From the IMG/VR virus record IMGVR_UViG_3300043570_002364, positions 1-64,000 of that record: DNA of 64,000 nt; one strand, given 5' to 3'. Below, one piece after another: positions 50,550 through 58,083 of the stretch. Under the pieces are notes generated by a model. The model was not told the origin of the DNA. It did no database searches and saw only the letters and a list, made by a program, of their open reading frames with translations. The DNA is from a virus. How positions within the stretch are numbered: the stretch's first letter is position 1; the number at the start of each line of letters is the position of its first letter. A program made the translations under genes and the position numbers.

Positions 50550-52976
50550 TTATTGTTGTTGCATTTGTTGTTCCATCATCATTTGTTGCTCTTCTGGTGA
50601 CATCTGTTCACCTTCTTGGCCTTGTTCTTGTCCCATATCTTGCTGTTGCATTTCAGCTTGTTGTTGCTGTTGCATTTGTTGCTGTTGCTGCATTAACGCT
50701 TGTTCTTGTTGTTGATTTTGAACAGTAATTGGAACTGTTACATTTTGTAACATACTCATAACTAATTGTTGCAATTCAGCCGGAACTGGTATATTTGCTT
50801 TTGCTAAATCAAAAACTCCTTGTAATATAATTTCTTTTTCTTTAGTTAATGATTTTTGTTGTTCTATAGCAGAATCAGCTTGCATTTTGGCTTGTATGCT
50901 TGCTTGTTGAGCTTCAGCGTTTTGTTGACTATTATTAGAAGCATTTTCTTGCTCTGTTTTGATATATCTCTTTTGAGCTTGTCTAAAATATAATTCACCT
51001 AATTCTACATTTTCTTTAGCCATTCTCATTGCTTTAAATGGATCTAAATAAACCACAAATTGAGGATTTGATGCAATTGCATTGTTTATCATACCCTGCA
51101 AGTTTGCTAAATCATAATCAGTAGGTAACATTTTAATTGTAGCAAGAAAATTTCTATCTACAACATCTTGTTCATTTAATAGATTTCTATATCTTTTAGC
51201 ACCATAAGTCACACTTTTATTTATTAAACATGCAACTTTTTTAGCTGTTTCTTCCATTACATATATATAAGCATCATACATATATTCAGTAGCATTATTA
51301 GCTAATTGCCTAGATGCTTGAATGTTAGAAGCTGAAACTCTTGGTTGCGCAGCCTGACTCATTAAATTAGGATCTTCACCTAATTCATCTTTTAATACTT
51401 GATAATGAAATTGGTATAATTGAATTAACGCATTTAATTGAGGCGCAAATCCTGTATTAGCTAATTCTGTAATTGGAACAGGTATTCTATTTCCCTCAGC
51501 ATCTCTACCACGATAATAAAGTTTACCTGTTTGCTCCCATATTCTTTGAACATCTAAAGGTTTAACAGAATCGCCTAATCCTAAATCTAACTCTTGCATT
51601 GCATCAACATCTATAGCAGCACCTGCCGGCACCATCTTAGCTACCAGTTGTTGAATTTTTAATCTTGATAAAATCATTTGTTCAATAGGCTCTTCAATTT
51701 TTTCAGGTACAGCTACATTACGCATGTCATAAGGATCATACATATAAAAGCTATAAGAAAATTCTGCATTACCTATTTCTTTTGGATCTTGTGGGCGAAT
51801 CATATTCTTTTTAATATCCCACTTAATCATCTTTTGAGTAACTGGACAATATACACCTTCGTATATATTCCACTTTTTCTCTTCTAAATATTGTTGATTA
51901 TCGTCTAATTTTTCAGGTTTACCCTTTCTAATTATAGTGCTACCATTTTTCTTAGTTTTAGTAACAGTATATCCATCAGAATCTAATGTCTTAATTTCAA
52001 ATTGCATTAAATCAATATTCCATTCATCATAAGGTCTTAACCAAGCAACATTCCAATCTTGCATCCACTTAATCTTATCTGTTAATTGGTATTCTTTTGA
52101 TGATTGAGCTAAAGCAAAAATATCTTCTTCACTTAAACTACCGCCATTTGCTTTACCATATCTTGCTCTTATTTCACTAATCTTCATTGATAAAATATGA
52201 CCTCTATAAGTAGTATCTCTAAAATCAGGAAAATCAGAATAAGAATAAATTGCATTTTCTGGACGAATCCATTGAACATGAACTTCACCTTCTTCATCCA
52301 TCCAAGTATAAGTACATACTAATCCAACCTCTGCTGAATCGTGTAGCAACCTTTGCTTTAAAACATCATTCCATCCATTAGCCTCAAAAACATTATTACA
52401 AGTAATGCTATATAATATTTCTTCTGGTAAATGATTAAACTCCATAATCCATTGATCTAATTCATCTTTATCTTCAGCTATAAATTGATCTTTGGGTATA
52501 ATTGGAACGCCAGATGCTTGTTGTAAATAAGCAAGTGTTTCTTTATTTTGATACATATACTCAGCTTCATCTGCTGCTCTTTGTTTCATCATTGATGAAG
52601 TTGTATCTGTTGCCGTAACTGTAACTTTTTCTTTTCTACTCATCCATGATCCAACTAATCTTGCAACAATTGTATTACCAATAATAATTGATTTCCAATT
52701 AATATTTACAAAGTTAGCTTTACTATTCATTTCCAAACGATCCATAAACACACTCATGTCTATTTTACCATTTGCTATTTGTCTATTTTTTCTAAATCTA
52801 TTATTTCTTAACCAAAAATAAGTTTGGTTTCCGTAAATTGTAGAATAGATGCTTTGTGCAACATTTTTACCATATGTAAAATCTTTTTTAGATGCTACAT
52901 CTGTAGTGATTTGAAACTTTTTTAAAGCTTGGCCATCACTATTTGCTGCCGATATTGATAAAGGACTATCTGCCAA
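50550..52976 (-). CDS. Portal protein with Gln-rich C-terminus (808 aa)
   Basis: The size, a helical body (RHV-type segments such as EWNIDLMQFEIKTLDSDGYT) and the position between terminase and capsid genes identify the portal. The last 120 residues are Gln/Met-rich (QQQQQMQQQQQAEMQQQ), possibly lining the inner barrel or binding internal proteins. Translation must start at TTG 52976 (an in-frame stop codon lies only 15 bases upstream), 20 bases after a -7 element. Confidence 0.88.
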   Translation of the reverse strand: MADSPLSISAANSDGQALKKFQITTDVASKKDFTYGKNVAQSIYSTIYGNQTYFWLRNNRFRKNRQIANGKIDMSVFMDRLEMNSKANFVNINWKSIIIGNTIVARLVGSWMSRKEKVTVTATDTTSSMMKQRAADEAEYMYQNKETLAYLQQASGVPIIPKDQFIAEDKDELDQWIMEFNHLPEEILYSITCNNVFEANGWNDVLKQRLLHDSAEVGLVCTYTWMDEEGEVHVQWIRPENAIYSYSDFPDFRDTTYRGHILSMKISEIRARYGKANGGSLSEEDIFALAQSSKEYQLTDKIKWMQDWNVAWLRPYDEWNIDLMQFEIKTLDSDGYTVTKTKKNGSTIIRKGKPEKLDDNQQYLEEKKWNIYEGVYCPVTQKMIKWDIKKNMIRPQDPKEIGNAEFSYSFYMYDPYDMRNVAVPEKIEEPIEQMILSRLKIQQLVAKMVPAGAAIDVDAMQELDLGLGDSVKPLDVQRIWEQTGKLYYRGRDAEGNRIPVPITELANTGFAPQLNALIQLYQFHYQVLKDELGEDPNLMSQAAQPRVSASNIQASRQLANNATEYMYDAYIYVMEETAKKVACLINKSVTYGAKRYRNLLNEQDVVDRNFLATIKMLPTDYDLANLQGMINNAIASNPQFVVYLDPFKAMRMAKENVELGELYFRQAQKRYIKTEQENASNNSQQNAEAQQASIQAKMQADSAIEQQKSLTKEKEIILQGVFDLAKANIPVPAELQQLVMSMLQNVTVPITVQNQQQEQALMQQQQQMQQQQQAEMQQQDMGQEQGQEGEQMSPEEQQMMMEQQMQQQ

Positions 52977-52995
52977 TTTGATTGTATTTTATTGC

Positions 52996-53003
52996 CAAAT
53001 ATA
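52996..53003 (-). promoter_or_regulatory. -7 element TATATTTG for portal/capsid genes
   Basis: Minus-strand TATATTTG is 19 bases upstream of the portal TTG start codon. It lies between the terminase stop (53035) and the portal start. The leader would be about 14 nt, which supports the use of TTG as start codon. Confidence 0.55.
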
Positions 53004-53034
53004 CTAAATATTAAGAATTTAGTAAAATTTTTAA

Positions 53035-55083
53035 TTAATTGAACATTGGAACATAACTTTTAACAAGTGGTTCTCTTTTAATTTGCTTCTGAATTGGCTC
53101 CATTAAACAAACGATTAACATTAAAAATGATACCGTAATGTCATAATCTGTTCTATTATTTGGATCAAATTTTTTAGCATCTTCAAGTAAATTTTCAAAA
53201 TCTATAGAATCTATGTGAGATTCAAAATACATAATTCCCACATCAGCTTGTTTTGTTAAACTAAATGGAGTTGTTGGGAACCCTTTATGCCTATCTGCTG
53301 TTTCTCTTTTTGATGGATCTATGGTTGAAATTGGGTATGAACCAAGATAACCAACTCTACCCCTATCTCTAAAATAGGATAAATAATCATCACTATTATG
53401 CTCATACCATGCTTGATAACCGTAAAATTCAGCAGCTAAAAGCACTTGTTCATGCAATGTTTCTTTAACTTGTGGCCTACCGTATAGATGACCTATAGCC
53501 TTACCGGTTTGCTCTGGATTTAATAAATCATACCTTCTACCTATCCAAGCTGAAGCTTTTGATCCATATTTACCCCCCTGACTATTACTATAGCCGTCAA
53601 TTGCTATTGCACCATCTGAAACTCTTCCTGGCTTTCTAGTTTTTACATCAAATGTGTGTTTATTTTCTTCTCCAGGATTTGGAAATTGTGTAATTACCCA
53701 ATGAAAATCGTCTTCTTTATCATTAATATTTCTCCACCTAACTATTTGATCTATATCTCTATAGAACATAATGTGCCTTTTTAAAACAGGGTTTTCTTTT
53801 AAATATTGCTCTCTAGCCCCAATATTAATTACATTAAATATACACTTGTCAGAATCTGTGCTAAATGCCTCATCTATAGTTAATGGTTCTTTTCTAACAC
53901 GAGCAGATAGGGCTCTTGAGTTATTCTTAACTGTTTCCCTATCAGCTAAAATCATATCTAAAGTCTTATTTTCATCAGGGAAACCAAAGTCATCAAAGTT
54001 TCTTGTACGTTTTGCAGACATGAAAAATCTATAAAGTCCACTTGATGTTGTACCGTTTTCTTGTCTTTTATCTTGATTACTTTCCTCCCATAATAATTTA
54101 AAAGCGTCTTGAACACCATCTTTTTCGGTAGTTAATTTCTCTACTGTTGTGGTATATAAGGCTTTACCAATAATTTTACCCTCATCATCTAACAAACAAT
54201 AACGTACAACCTCGTGCCTATCATATACATTTACTTCTGTTGTCTTACCACACTCGTCAGCAACATATCTATGTAATTTTTGTCCATCATAAGCAACTGT
54301 ATCTGCTGATTGATGGTCAATAATTGATCCTAATTCATCTTTATCTACGCTATCCTCTGCTTTTCTGCCTCTTACATTTGTTTTTTGGAATCTCATTTCA
54401 GTCTTAGGATTAACACCCAAAGACATATCATATTCTGGTCTAAAAAACTTAGGAAGCCTTCTAAATGGATTTACCACAGTTTTAGCAAAGAATTTTTTAG
54501 CATCAGATCCAGTTTTAGACTGAATCCCACCGTTTGTCATCTTAGTTCTAGTAATATATTCGGAAACAAATAACCCAGCAACAAATGACTTACCAAAACG
54601 CCTTTTAGTTACTTCTAACATCCCCATACATAATGGATCTTGGATGCAATAGTCCATAAAATAGAATTTTTCTAAATCTGGCATCCTAAATTTAGGATAA
54701 CCAATATCTATAGGCCACCATTGTAAATATAAATAATGCAATCCTGTTAAAAATGTAGGAGTACCATTATTCATATACCAAAATCCATTTAATCTTCTAT
54801 CCCACTCTTGTTTTTTATAATCTTCTAATCTTTCGTCATAAAACTCTATTTCATCATCTTTTTTCTTTTTATCAAATTCATCCCATTTCTTCATTGTATC
54901 TTGGTACCAATCTGGTAACATTATTCTTTTCCAATATTGTTCTAATTCAATTTCAGATCTTTTATATACTCCCCTAAATTCTACTTGTTTTGTAATTATA
55001 TTAAATACATATCCTTCAGGAGGTAAATTGCAAAGCAACCCCTGTATATTTACGACACTACCACCTTCAATTTTATCGTACAT
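53035..55083 (-). CDS. terL: Large terminase subunit
   Basis: The ATPase domain has a Walker A variant TKRRFGKS (residues 159-166), a Walker B segment VADEC (274-278) and a following Gly-Lys-Thr coupling region. The nuclease domain carries AIDGYS with D496 and a later RTDYDITVSF region that provides further acidic residues. It packages DNA by ATP hydrolysis through the portal. Length (682 aa) is within the range of large terminases. It starts 2 bp after the upstream gene. Confidence 0.93.
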   Translation of the reverse strand: MYDKIEGGSVVNIQGLLCNLPPEGYVFNIITKQVEFRGVYKRSEIELEQYWKRIMLPDWYQDTMKKWDEFDKKKKDDEIEFYDERLEDYKKQEWDRRLNGFWYMNNGTPTFLTGLHYLYLQWWPIDIGYPKFRMPDLEKFYFMDYCIQDPLCMGMLEVTKRRFGKSFVAGLFVSEYITRTKMTNGGIQSKTGSDAKKFFAKTVVNPFRRLPKFFRPEYDMSLGVNPKTEMRFQKTNVRGRKAEDSVDKDELGSIIDHQSADTVAYDGQKLHRYVADECGKTTEVNVYDRHEVVRYCLLDDEGKIIGKALYTTTVEKLTTEKDGVQDAFKLLWEESNQDKRQENGTTSSGLYRFFMSAKRTRNFDDFGFPDENKTLDMILADRETVKNNSRALSARVRKEPLTIDEAFSTDSDKCIFNVINIGAREQYLKENPVLKRHIMFYRDIDQIVRWRNINDKEDDFHWVITQFPNPGEENKHTFDVKTRKPGRVSDGAIAIDGYSNSQGGKYGSKASAWIGRRYDLLNPEQTGKAIGHLYGRPQVKETLHEQVLLAAEFYGYQAWYEHNSDDYLSYFRDRGRVGYLGSYPISTIDPSKRETADRHKGFPTTPFSLTKQADVGIMYFESHIDSIDFENLLEDAKKFDPNNRTDYDITVSFLMLIVCLMEPIQKQIKREPLVKSYVPMFN

Positions 55084-55085
55084 AA

Positions 55086-55472
55086 TTAATATCTTTTACC
55101 AGCTAATTCACCAACGGCATCAGCCATATTCTCTGGTGAAAATGGTTTTTTAACTTGAGCAGTTTCTTTTTTTTCTTCTTTTAAATCCACACCTATTCCT
55201 GCAATAACGCCAAGTGATTTAATTGCAGTTGATACCCCTTCTGCATCTGTCCAAATTTTTTGCAATCTATCAAATGTCTTATCTTTTGGATCTTCTATCA
55301 TTGTGCTAGTTAATTTGTTATCATTTAACAAATCAGCCATTTCATTAGCTTTCCTTTGTAAGCTATAATATAATTTACCAACCCCATCTTGCTCATAATA
55401 ATTATTTTTACTTTGCAAAATTGCTATTTGTTTCTCTAAATCTTTTATTTTAGCCTCTAATTCTGTTGACAT
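55086..55472 (-). CDS. Coiled-coil protein before terminase, small terminase candidate (128 aa)
   Basis: The N-terminal helix is a clear coiled coil (LEAKIKDLEKQIAILQSKNN), followed by LYYSLQRKANEMADLLND and a more flexible C-terminus rich in Lys and Glu. It precedes terL by 2 bp and overlaps its upstream neighbour by one base. A small, DNA-binding terminase subunit would be expected here. No HTH is obvious, so the assignment is tentative. Confidence 0.6.
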   Translation of the reverse strand: MSTELEAKIKDLEKQIAILQSKNNYYEQDGVGKLYYSLQRKANEMADLLNDNKLTSTMIEDPKDKTFDRLQKIWTDAEGVSTAIKSLGVIAGIGVDLKEEKKETAQVKKPFSPENMADAVGELAGKRY

Positions 55473-56137
55473 TAAATTAATTTTTTAGCATCTGAAGTAT
55501 TATAACCAACCAATAATTCGCCATTTTTAACTTTATTAGTAAATTCATGCTCAATTGAAATTACCTCATTTCTATCATTACCTTCTGGATAATATCTTAA
55601 TCTTATAATTTTACCCTCAGTGCCATCGTCATCTTGATAAATAATCTCGTAATCGCTAGATATTACTGTTCCAACTACATTCCCTTCTAATTCTCCACTT
55701 GTAACATAAATTTTATTTTTAACCAATGCCGGCTCAACCCCCTCTAAAAAACCAGTATATGGTTCAAATATCCTTAAACCCGTAATAAAATTATTTAAAG
55801 CGTTCCACGTGGAACCTTTTTTATCTCTCCACATAAAACACTCTTCAATTGGTATTGAAAAATATTGCATATCAGAAGATGCTTCTGCTGTAGGTCTTTG
55901 GTAATTAAAAATCTTATAAGTATCATGAGTAGCATTATGATGTATTAAAATTTCAGAACCAACTGGTATGTCTTTGGCATTTACCACTTCCGCATTAACA
56001 GGCTTAACATAACGCATATTAAAATTATCATATACCCTTTCTAACTTAATTTTTGTGCCATCCTTAAATGTATGGCTATTTTTACTTTCTAAATCAACCT
56101 TAATGATTACTCTATTACTTGGAGCTTTCAATTTCAT
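55472..56137 (-). CDS. Possibly GroES-like fold packaging-module protein (221 aa)
   Basis: The start LKAPSNRVIIKVDLESKNSH, the segment VVNAKDIPVGSEILIHHN and NYQRPTAEASSDMQYFSIP resemble the beta-barrel order of GroES-type proteins in phages (IPxGSxILxHHN). It differs from the GroES at 44483, lacking a clear mobile loop. Its ATG lies 18 bases downstream of TACCTTTG. It is first in the terminase-portal operon. Function unknown. Confidence 0.6.
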   Translation of the reverse strand: MKLKAPSNRVIIKVDLESKNSHTFKDGTKIKLERVYDNFNMRYVKPVNAEVVNAKDIPVGSEILIHHNATHDTYKIFNYQRPTAEASSDMQYFSIPIEECFMWRDKKGSTWNALNNFITGLRIFEPYTGFLEGVEPALVKNKIYVTSGELEGNVVGTVISSDYEIIYQDDDGTEGKIIRLRYYPEGNDRNEVISIEHEFTNKVKNGELLVGYNTSDAKKLI

Positions 56138-56155
56138 AATTTAATTAATTTAATT

Positions 56156-56163
56156 CAAAGGTA
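56156..56163 (-). promoter_or_regulatory. -7 element TACCTTTG for the packaging operon
   Basis: Minus-strand TACCTTTG lies 18 bases before ATG 56137, and TTGA at 56185-56182 is upstream by an 18-bp spacer, so a partial -33 is present. It faces the plus-strand element at 56208-56215, giving a divergent pair. Confidence 0.55.
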
Positions 56164-56207
56164 ATGATTTTATTAACTTAATCAATTTTAAATTCAATAA
56201 AATATCG

Positions 56208-56215
56208 TATATTTG
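56208..56215 (+). promoter_or_regulatory. -7 element TATATTTG for the plus-strand pair
   Basis: TATATTTG matches the consensus and ends 43 bases before ATG 56259, leaving a longer A-rich leader than the other promoters. It drives the two-gene unit at 56259-56921, which is bounded by a terminator at 56942. Confidence 0.55.
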
Positions 56216-56258
56216 TATTGCCCAAAAAAAAATTTATAACAAAAAAAACAATTAAAAA

Positions 56259-56621
56259 ATGGCAAATCATTTATCAGTTTATGTTTATCGTAGAAACCAA
56301 TACGATTTAACAAACCCTAACGGAACCCCTGCAACTAGCGGTGTGTTATTTTCTTTACCAACTTTTGGTTTACAAGTTCAACCAACTACTGTAGTAGCAA
56401 ATGGCGTACAAATGAACTCATTAATTCTTATGTACCCAAGCGGCCTTAATCAACCAGCTGAAAAGCTATACAGCAATGCAACAGTTGCTGGCTTGATTTC
56501 AGCTATTAATGGAGGCGGTATTGCTACAACCACAACCACAACCACAACCACAACCACAGCAGCTCCAACCACAACAACAACAACAGCAGCTCCAACCACA
56601 ACCACAACAACAGCAGCTTAA
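56259..56621 (+). CDS. Small virion-type protein with long Thr tail (120 aa)
   Basis: An N-terminal domain of about 85 residues (YRRNQYDLTNPNGTPATSG, VVANGVQMNSLILMYPSGLN) is followed by three Thr blocks separated by AAP and a final AA. The N-terminal domain is clearly paralogous to the whole of the next protein, which lacks the tail. An independent strong-looking promoter suggests a high-copy structural or decoration protein. Confidence 0.78.
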   Translation: MANHLSVYVYRRNQYDLTNPNGTPATSGVLFSLPTFGLQVQPTTVVANGVQMNSLILMYPSGLNQPAEKLYSNATVAGLISAINGGGIATTTTTTTTTTTAAPTTTTTTAAPTTTTTTAA

Positions 56622-56657
56622 TTAAAAAAATTTAAAAACAATCAAAAATATTAAAAA

Positions 56658-56921
56658 ATGGCAAATATAGTATCAATTACAGCATATCAAAGAAACCAAT
56701 ATGCTTTATTAAATCCTAATGGAACCCCCGCAACTTCTGGTATTGCATACGGATTCCCAGTAAACACAATTGCAGCTTACCCAGCTCCGACTGGTACGGT
56801 AGCAAACGGAGTAACTATGAACTCAATAGTTGAAGTAGCTCCGACTGGTTTAAACCAAGTACCCGTATTATTTTATACGACTTCTACTGTAACTCAAATT
56901 AATGCAGCAGCAAACGCTTAA
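56658..56921 (+). CDS. Paralogue without Thr tail (87 aa)
   Basis: It aligns along its whole length with the upstream protein: YQRNQYALLNPNGTPATSG and VANGVTMNSIVEVAPTGLNQ. The Thr stalk is missing, so the pair may form tailed and untailed versions of one capsomer decoration. It ends 21 bp before a terminator hairpin. Confidence 0.78.
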   Translation: MANIVSITAYQRNQYALLNPNGTPATSGIAYGFPVNTIAAYPAPTGTVANGVTMNSIVEVAPTGLNQVPVLFYTTSTVTQINAAANA

Positions 56922-56941
56922 TCTTAAAAAGATTTAAAATT

Positions 56942-56969
56942 AGCCCCTTTTTAACGAGGGGCTTTTTTA
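56942..56969. terminator. Intrinsic terminator of the plus-strand pair
   Basis: AGCCCCT (56942-56948) pairs with AGGGGCT (56957-56963) followed by T6 on the plus strand. The minus-strand gene at 56951 ends with its stop codon in the loop and may share the hairpin. Confidence 0.85.
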
Positions 56970-57091
56970 TTTTCTTTATAAACCGATTTAAGGTTTTTAT
57001 AAATTCTTTCAACATCATCAATAGTTTTACCGGCACCTGCTGCTAATACTACAGATAACCTTCTTAGTTTCTTTGCGGCTTTGTTATTCAT
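56951..57091 (-). CDS. Small basic helical protein (46 aa)
   Basis: Encodes MNNKAAKKLRRLSVVLAAGA, then GKTIDDVERIYKNLKSVYKE and a basic end. Small phage proteins with the start MN(N/E)KAAKKLR are common near replication genes. The stop codon lies inside the terminator loop. Function unknown, DNA or RNA binding is possible from the charge. Confidence 0.65.
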   Translation of the reverse strand: MNNKAAKKLRRLSVVLAAGAGKTIDDVERIYKNLKSVYKENKKAPR

Positions 57092-57098
57092 AATTTAT

Positions 57099-57221
57099 TT
57101 ATTTACCTTGTCCCCTATATGCTTTTGGTCGGGGGCTGTGCTTGTTATAAGTTTTTTTTGCACTACCAGTCTTTCTTTTACCAAAAGTAATTTTTCTGGA
57201 GTCTGATTTTACTTTAGCCAT
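57099..57221 (-). CDS. Small very basic protein (40 aa)
   Basis: The frame gives MAKVKSDSRKITFGKRKTGS, then AKKTYNKHSPRPKAYRGQGK. It has many Lys and Arg and no hydrophobic core, so it may bind nucleic acid or be intrinsically disordered. It fills the gap between adjacent genes exactly, which supports it as real. Confidence 0.55.
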   Translation of the reverse strand: MAKVKSDSRKITFGKRKTGSAKKTYNKHSPRPKAYRGQGK

Positions 57222-57222
57222 T

Positions 57223-57495
57223 TTATTCGTTATTTAGGATTAATTGGTACGAATATAAGCCATTTTCTAAATATTTTTTATTCAAAATATGACTTCCGAA
57301 CCTTTCTTTCCTAAAATCTCTTAATCCGGCTGAAACAGAAGCTTCTGGAATATTGGTTATATGGGATATTTCACTCAAAGTTCTATACACCCTATCACTC
57401 ATTAAGTCTTTTAATTTCAAGTGGTTTTTGGCTAACCTTTTACCATCTCGCTCATGTATGTAATCAGATCCGTCAAATACTAATTCTTGTTGCAT
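57223..57495 (-). CDS. Winged-helix-like DNA-binding protein (90 aa)
   Basis: The centre (YRTLSEISHITNIPEASVSA, residues about 37-56) is a helix-turn-helix and the following LRDFRKERFGSHILNKKYLE is the typical wing of a small phage family. That family is often encoded near replication genes. It probably binds DNA. Regulatory or replication role unknown. Confidence 0.75.
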   Translation of the reverse strand: MQQELVFDGSDYIHERDGKRLAKNHLKLKDLMSDRVYRTLSEISHITNIPEASVSAGLRDFRKERFGSHILNKKYLENGLYSYQLILNNE

Positions 57496-57499
57496 AGCA

Positions 57500-57724
57500 T
57501 TATTTTTTGTTTTTAAAATAATCTAAATTTAATTGTCCACCATCCATGTAATTTGGGTGTACGAGTATGTCATCATCGTAAAAGTTTCTGACCATACCAC
57601 TGTCGTATAATATGACTTTCCAAACAGTGTTGGTTTGGCTTCCGTAGTCAATCCAGGCAATTGCTTTTCCATATCCTAATGGTGTTTCAACGTCAATAAT
57701 AGTTGTTAATTCGTGAATATACAT
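57500..57724 (-). CDS. Conserved small phage protein (74 aa)
   Basis: It reads VETPLGYGKAIAWIDYGSQT then WKVILYDSGMVRNFYDDDIL. Likely a small beta barrel. Similar small proteins accompany SSB genes in phages. Overlaps the ssb start by one base. Unknown function. Confidence 0.65.
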   Translation of the reverse strand: MYIHELTTIIDVETPLGYGKAIAWIDYGSQTNTVWKVILYDSGMVRNFYDDDILVHPNYMDGGQLNLDYFKNKK

Positions 57725-58062
57725 TATAATAAGTTTTCATCTTTTGAACTTGATAATAACTGAATACTTGTTACTCTTGAATGTAATTGAGCAACGGTTT
57801 CCTTAGTTTTATCGTTTAAATAAGTTTTAGCTTCTGGCTTTCCTTCCATGTAAATCAAAGTCCCTTTTTTAAGATAGTTTGATACATTTAATTTGTCCGT
57901 CCAATAAGCGCAAGACACCCATGTAGTTTTATCTACATCTTCGCCTTGTTGATTTTTAAATTTTTCACTGTAAGCCATTGAGAAATTAATCACTGTTTTA
58001 CCATTCACTGTGTTTACTACTGCATCTTGTCCTAATCTTCCGATTACGCTAATTCTAATCAT
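57724..58062 (-). CDS. ssb: Single-stranded DNA-binding protein
   Basis: MIRISVIGRLGQDAVVNTVN, then VINFSMAYSEKFKNQQGE and WVSCAYWTDKLNVSNYLKKG are the beta strands of the OB fold with the family's key aromatic residues. The C-terminus (SSSKDENLL) is acidic and hydrophobic but lacks the standard DxDIPF tip, so interaction with host partners may differ. Neighbours are the helicase and the DUF4373 protein. Confidence 0.9.
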   Translation of the reverse strand: MIRISVIGRLGQDAVVNTVNGKTVINFSMAYSEKFKNQQGEDVDKTTWVSCAYWTDKLNVSNYLKKGTLIYMEGKPEAKTYLNDKTKETVAQLHSRVTSIQLLSSSKDENLL

Positions 58063-58083
58063 TGTTTTTTGTTTTTATTATTA

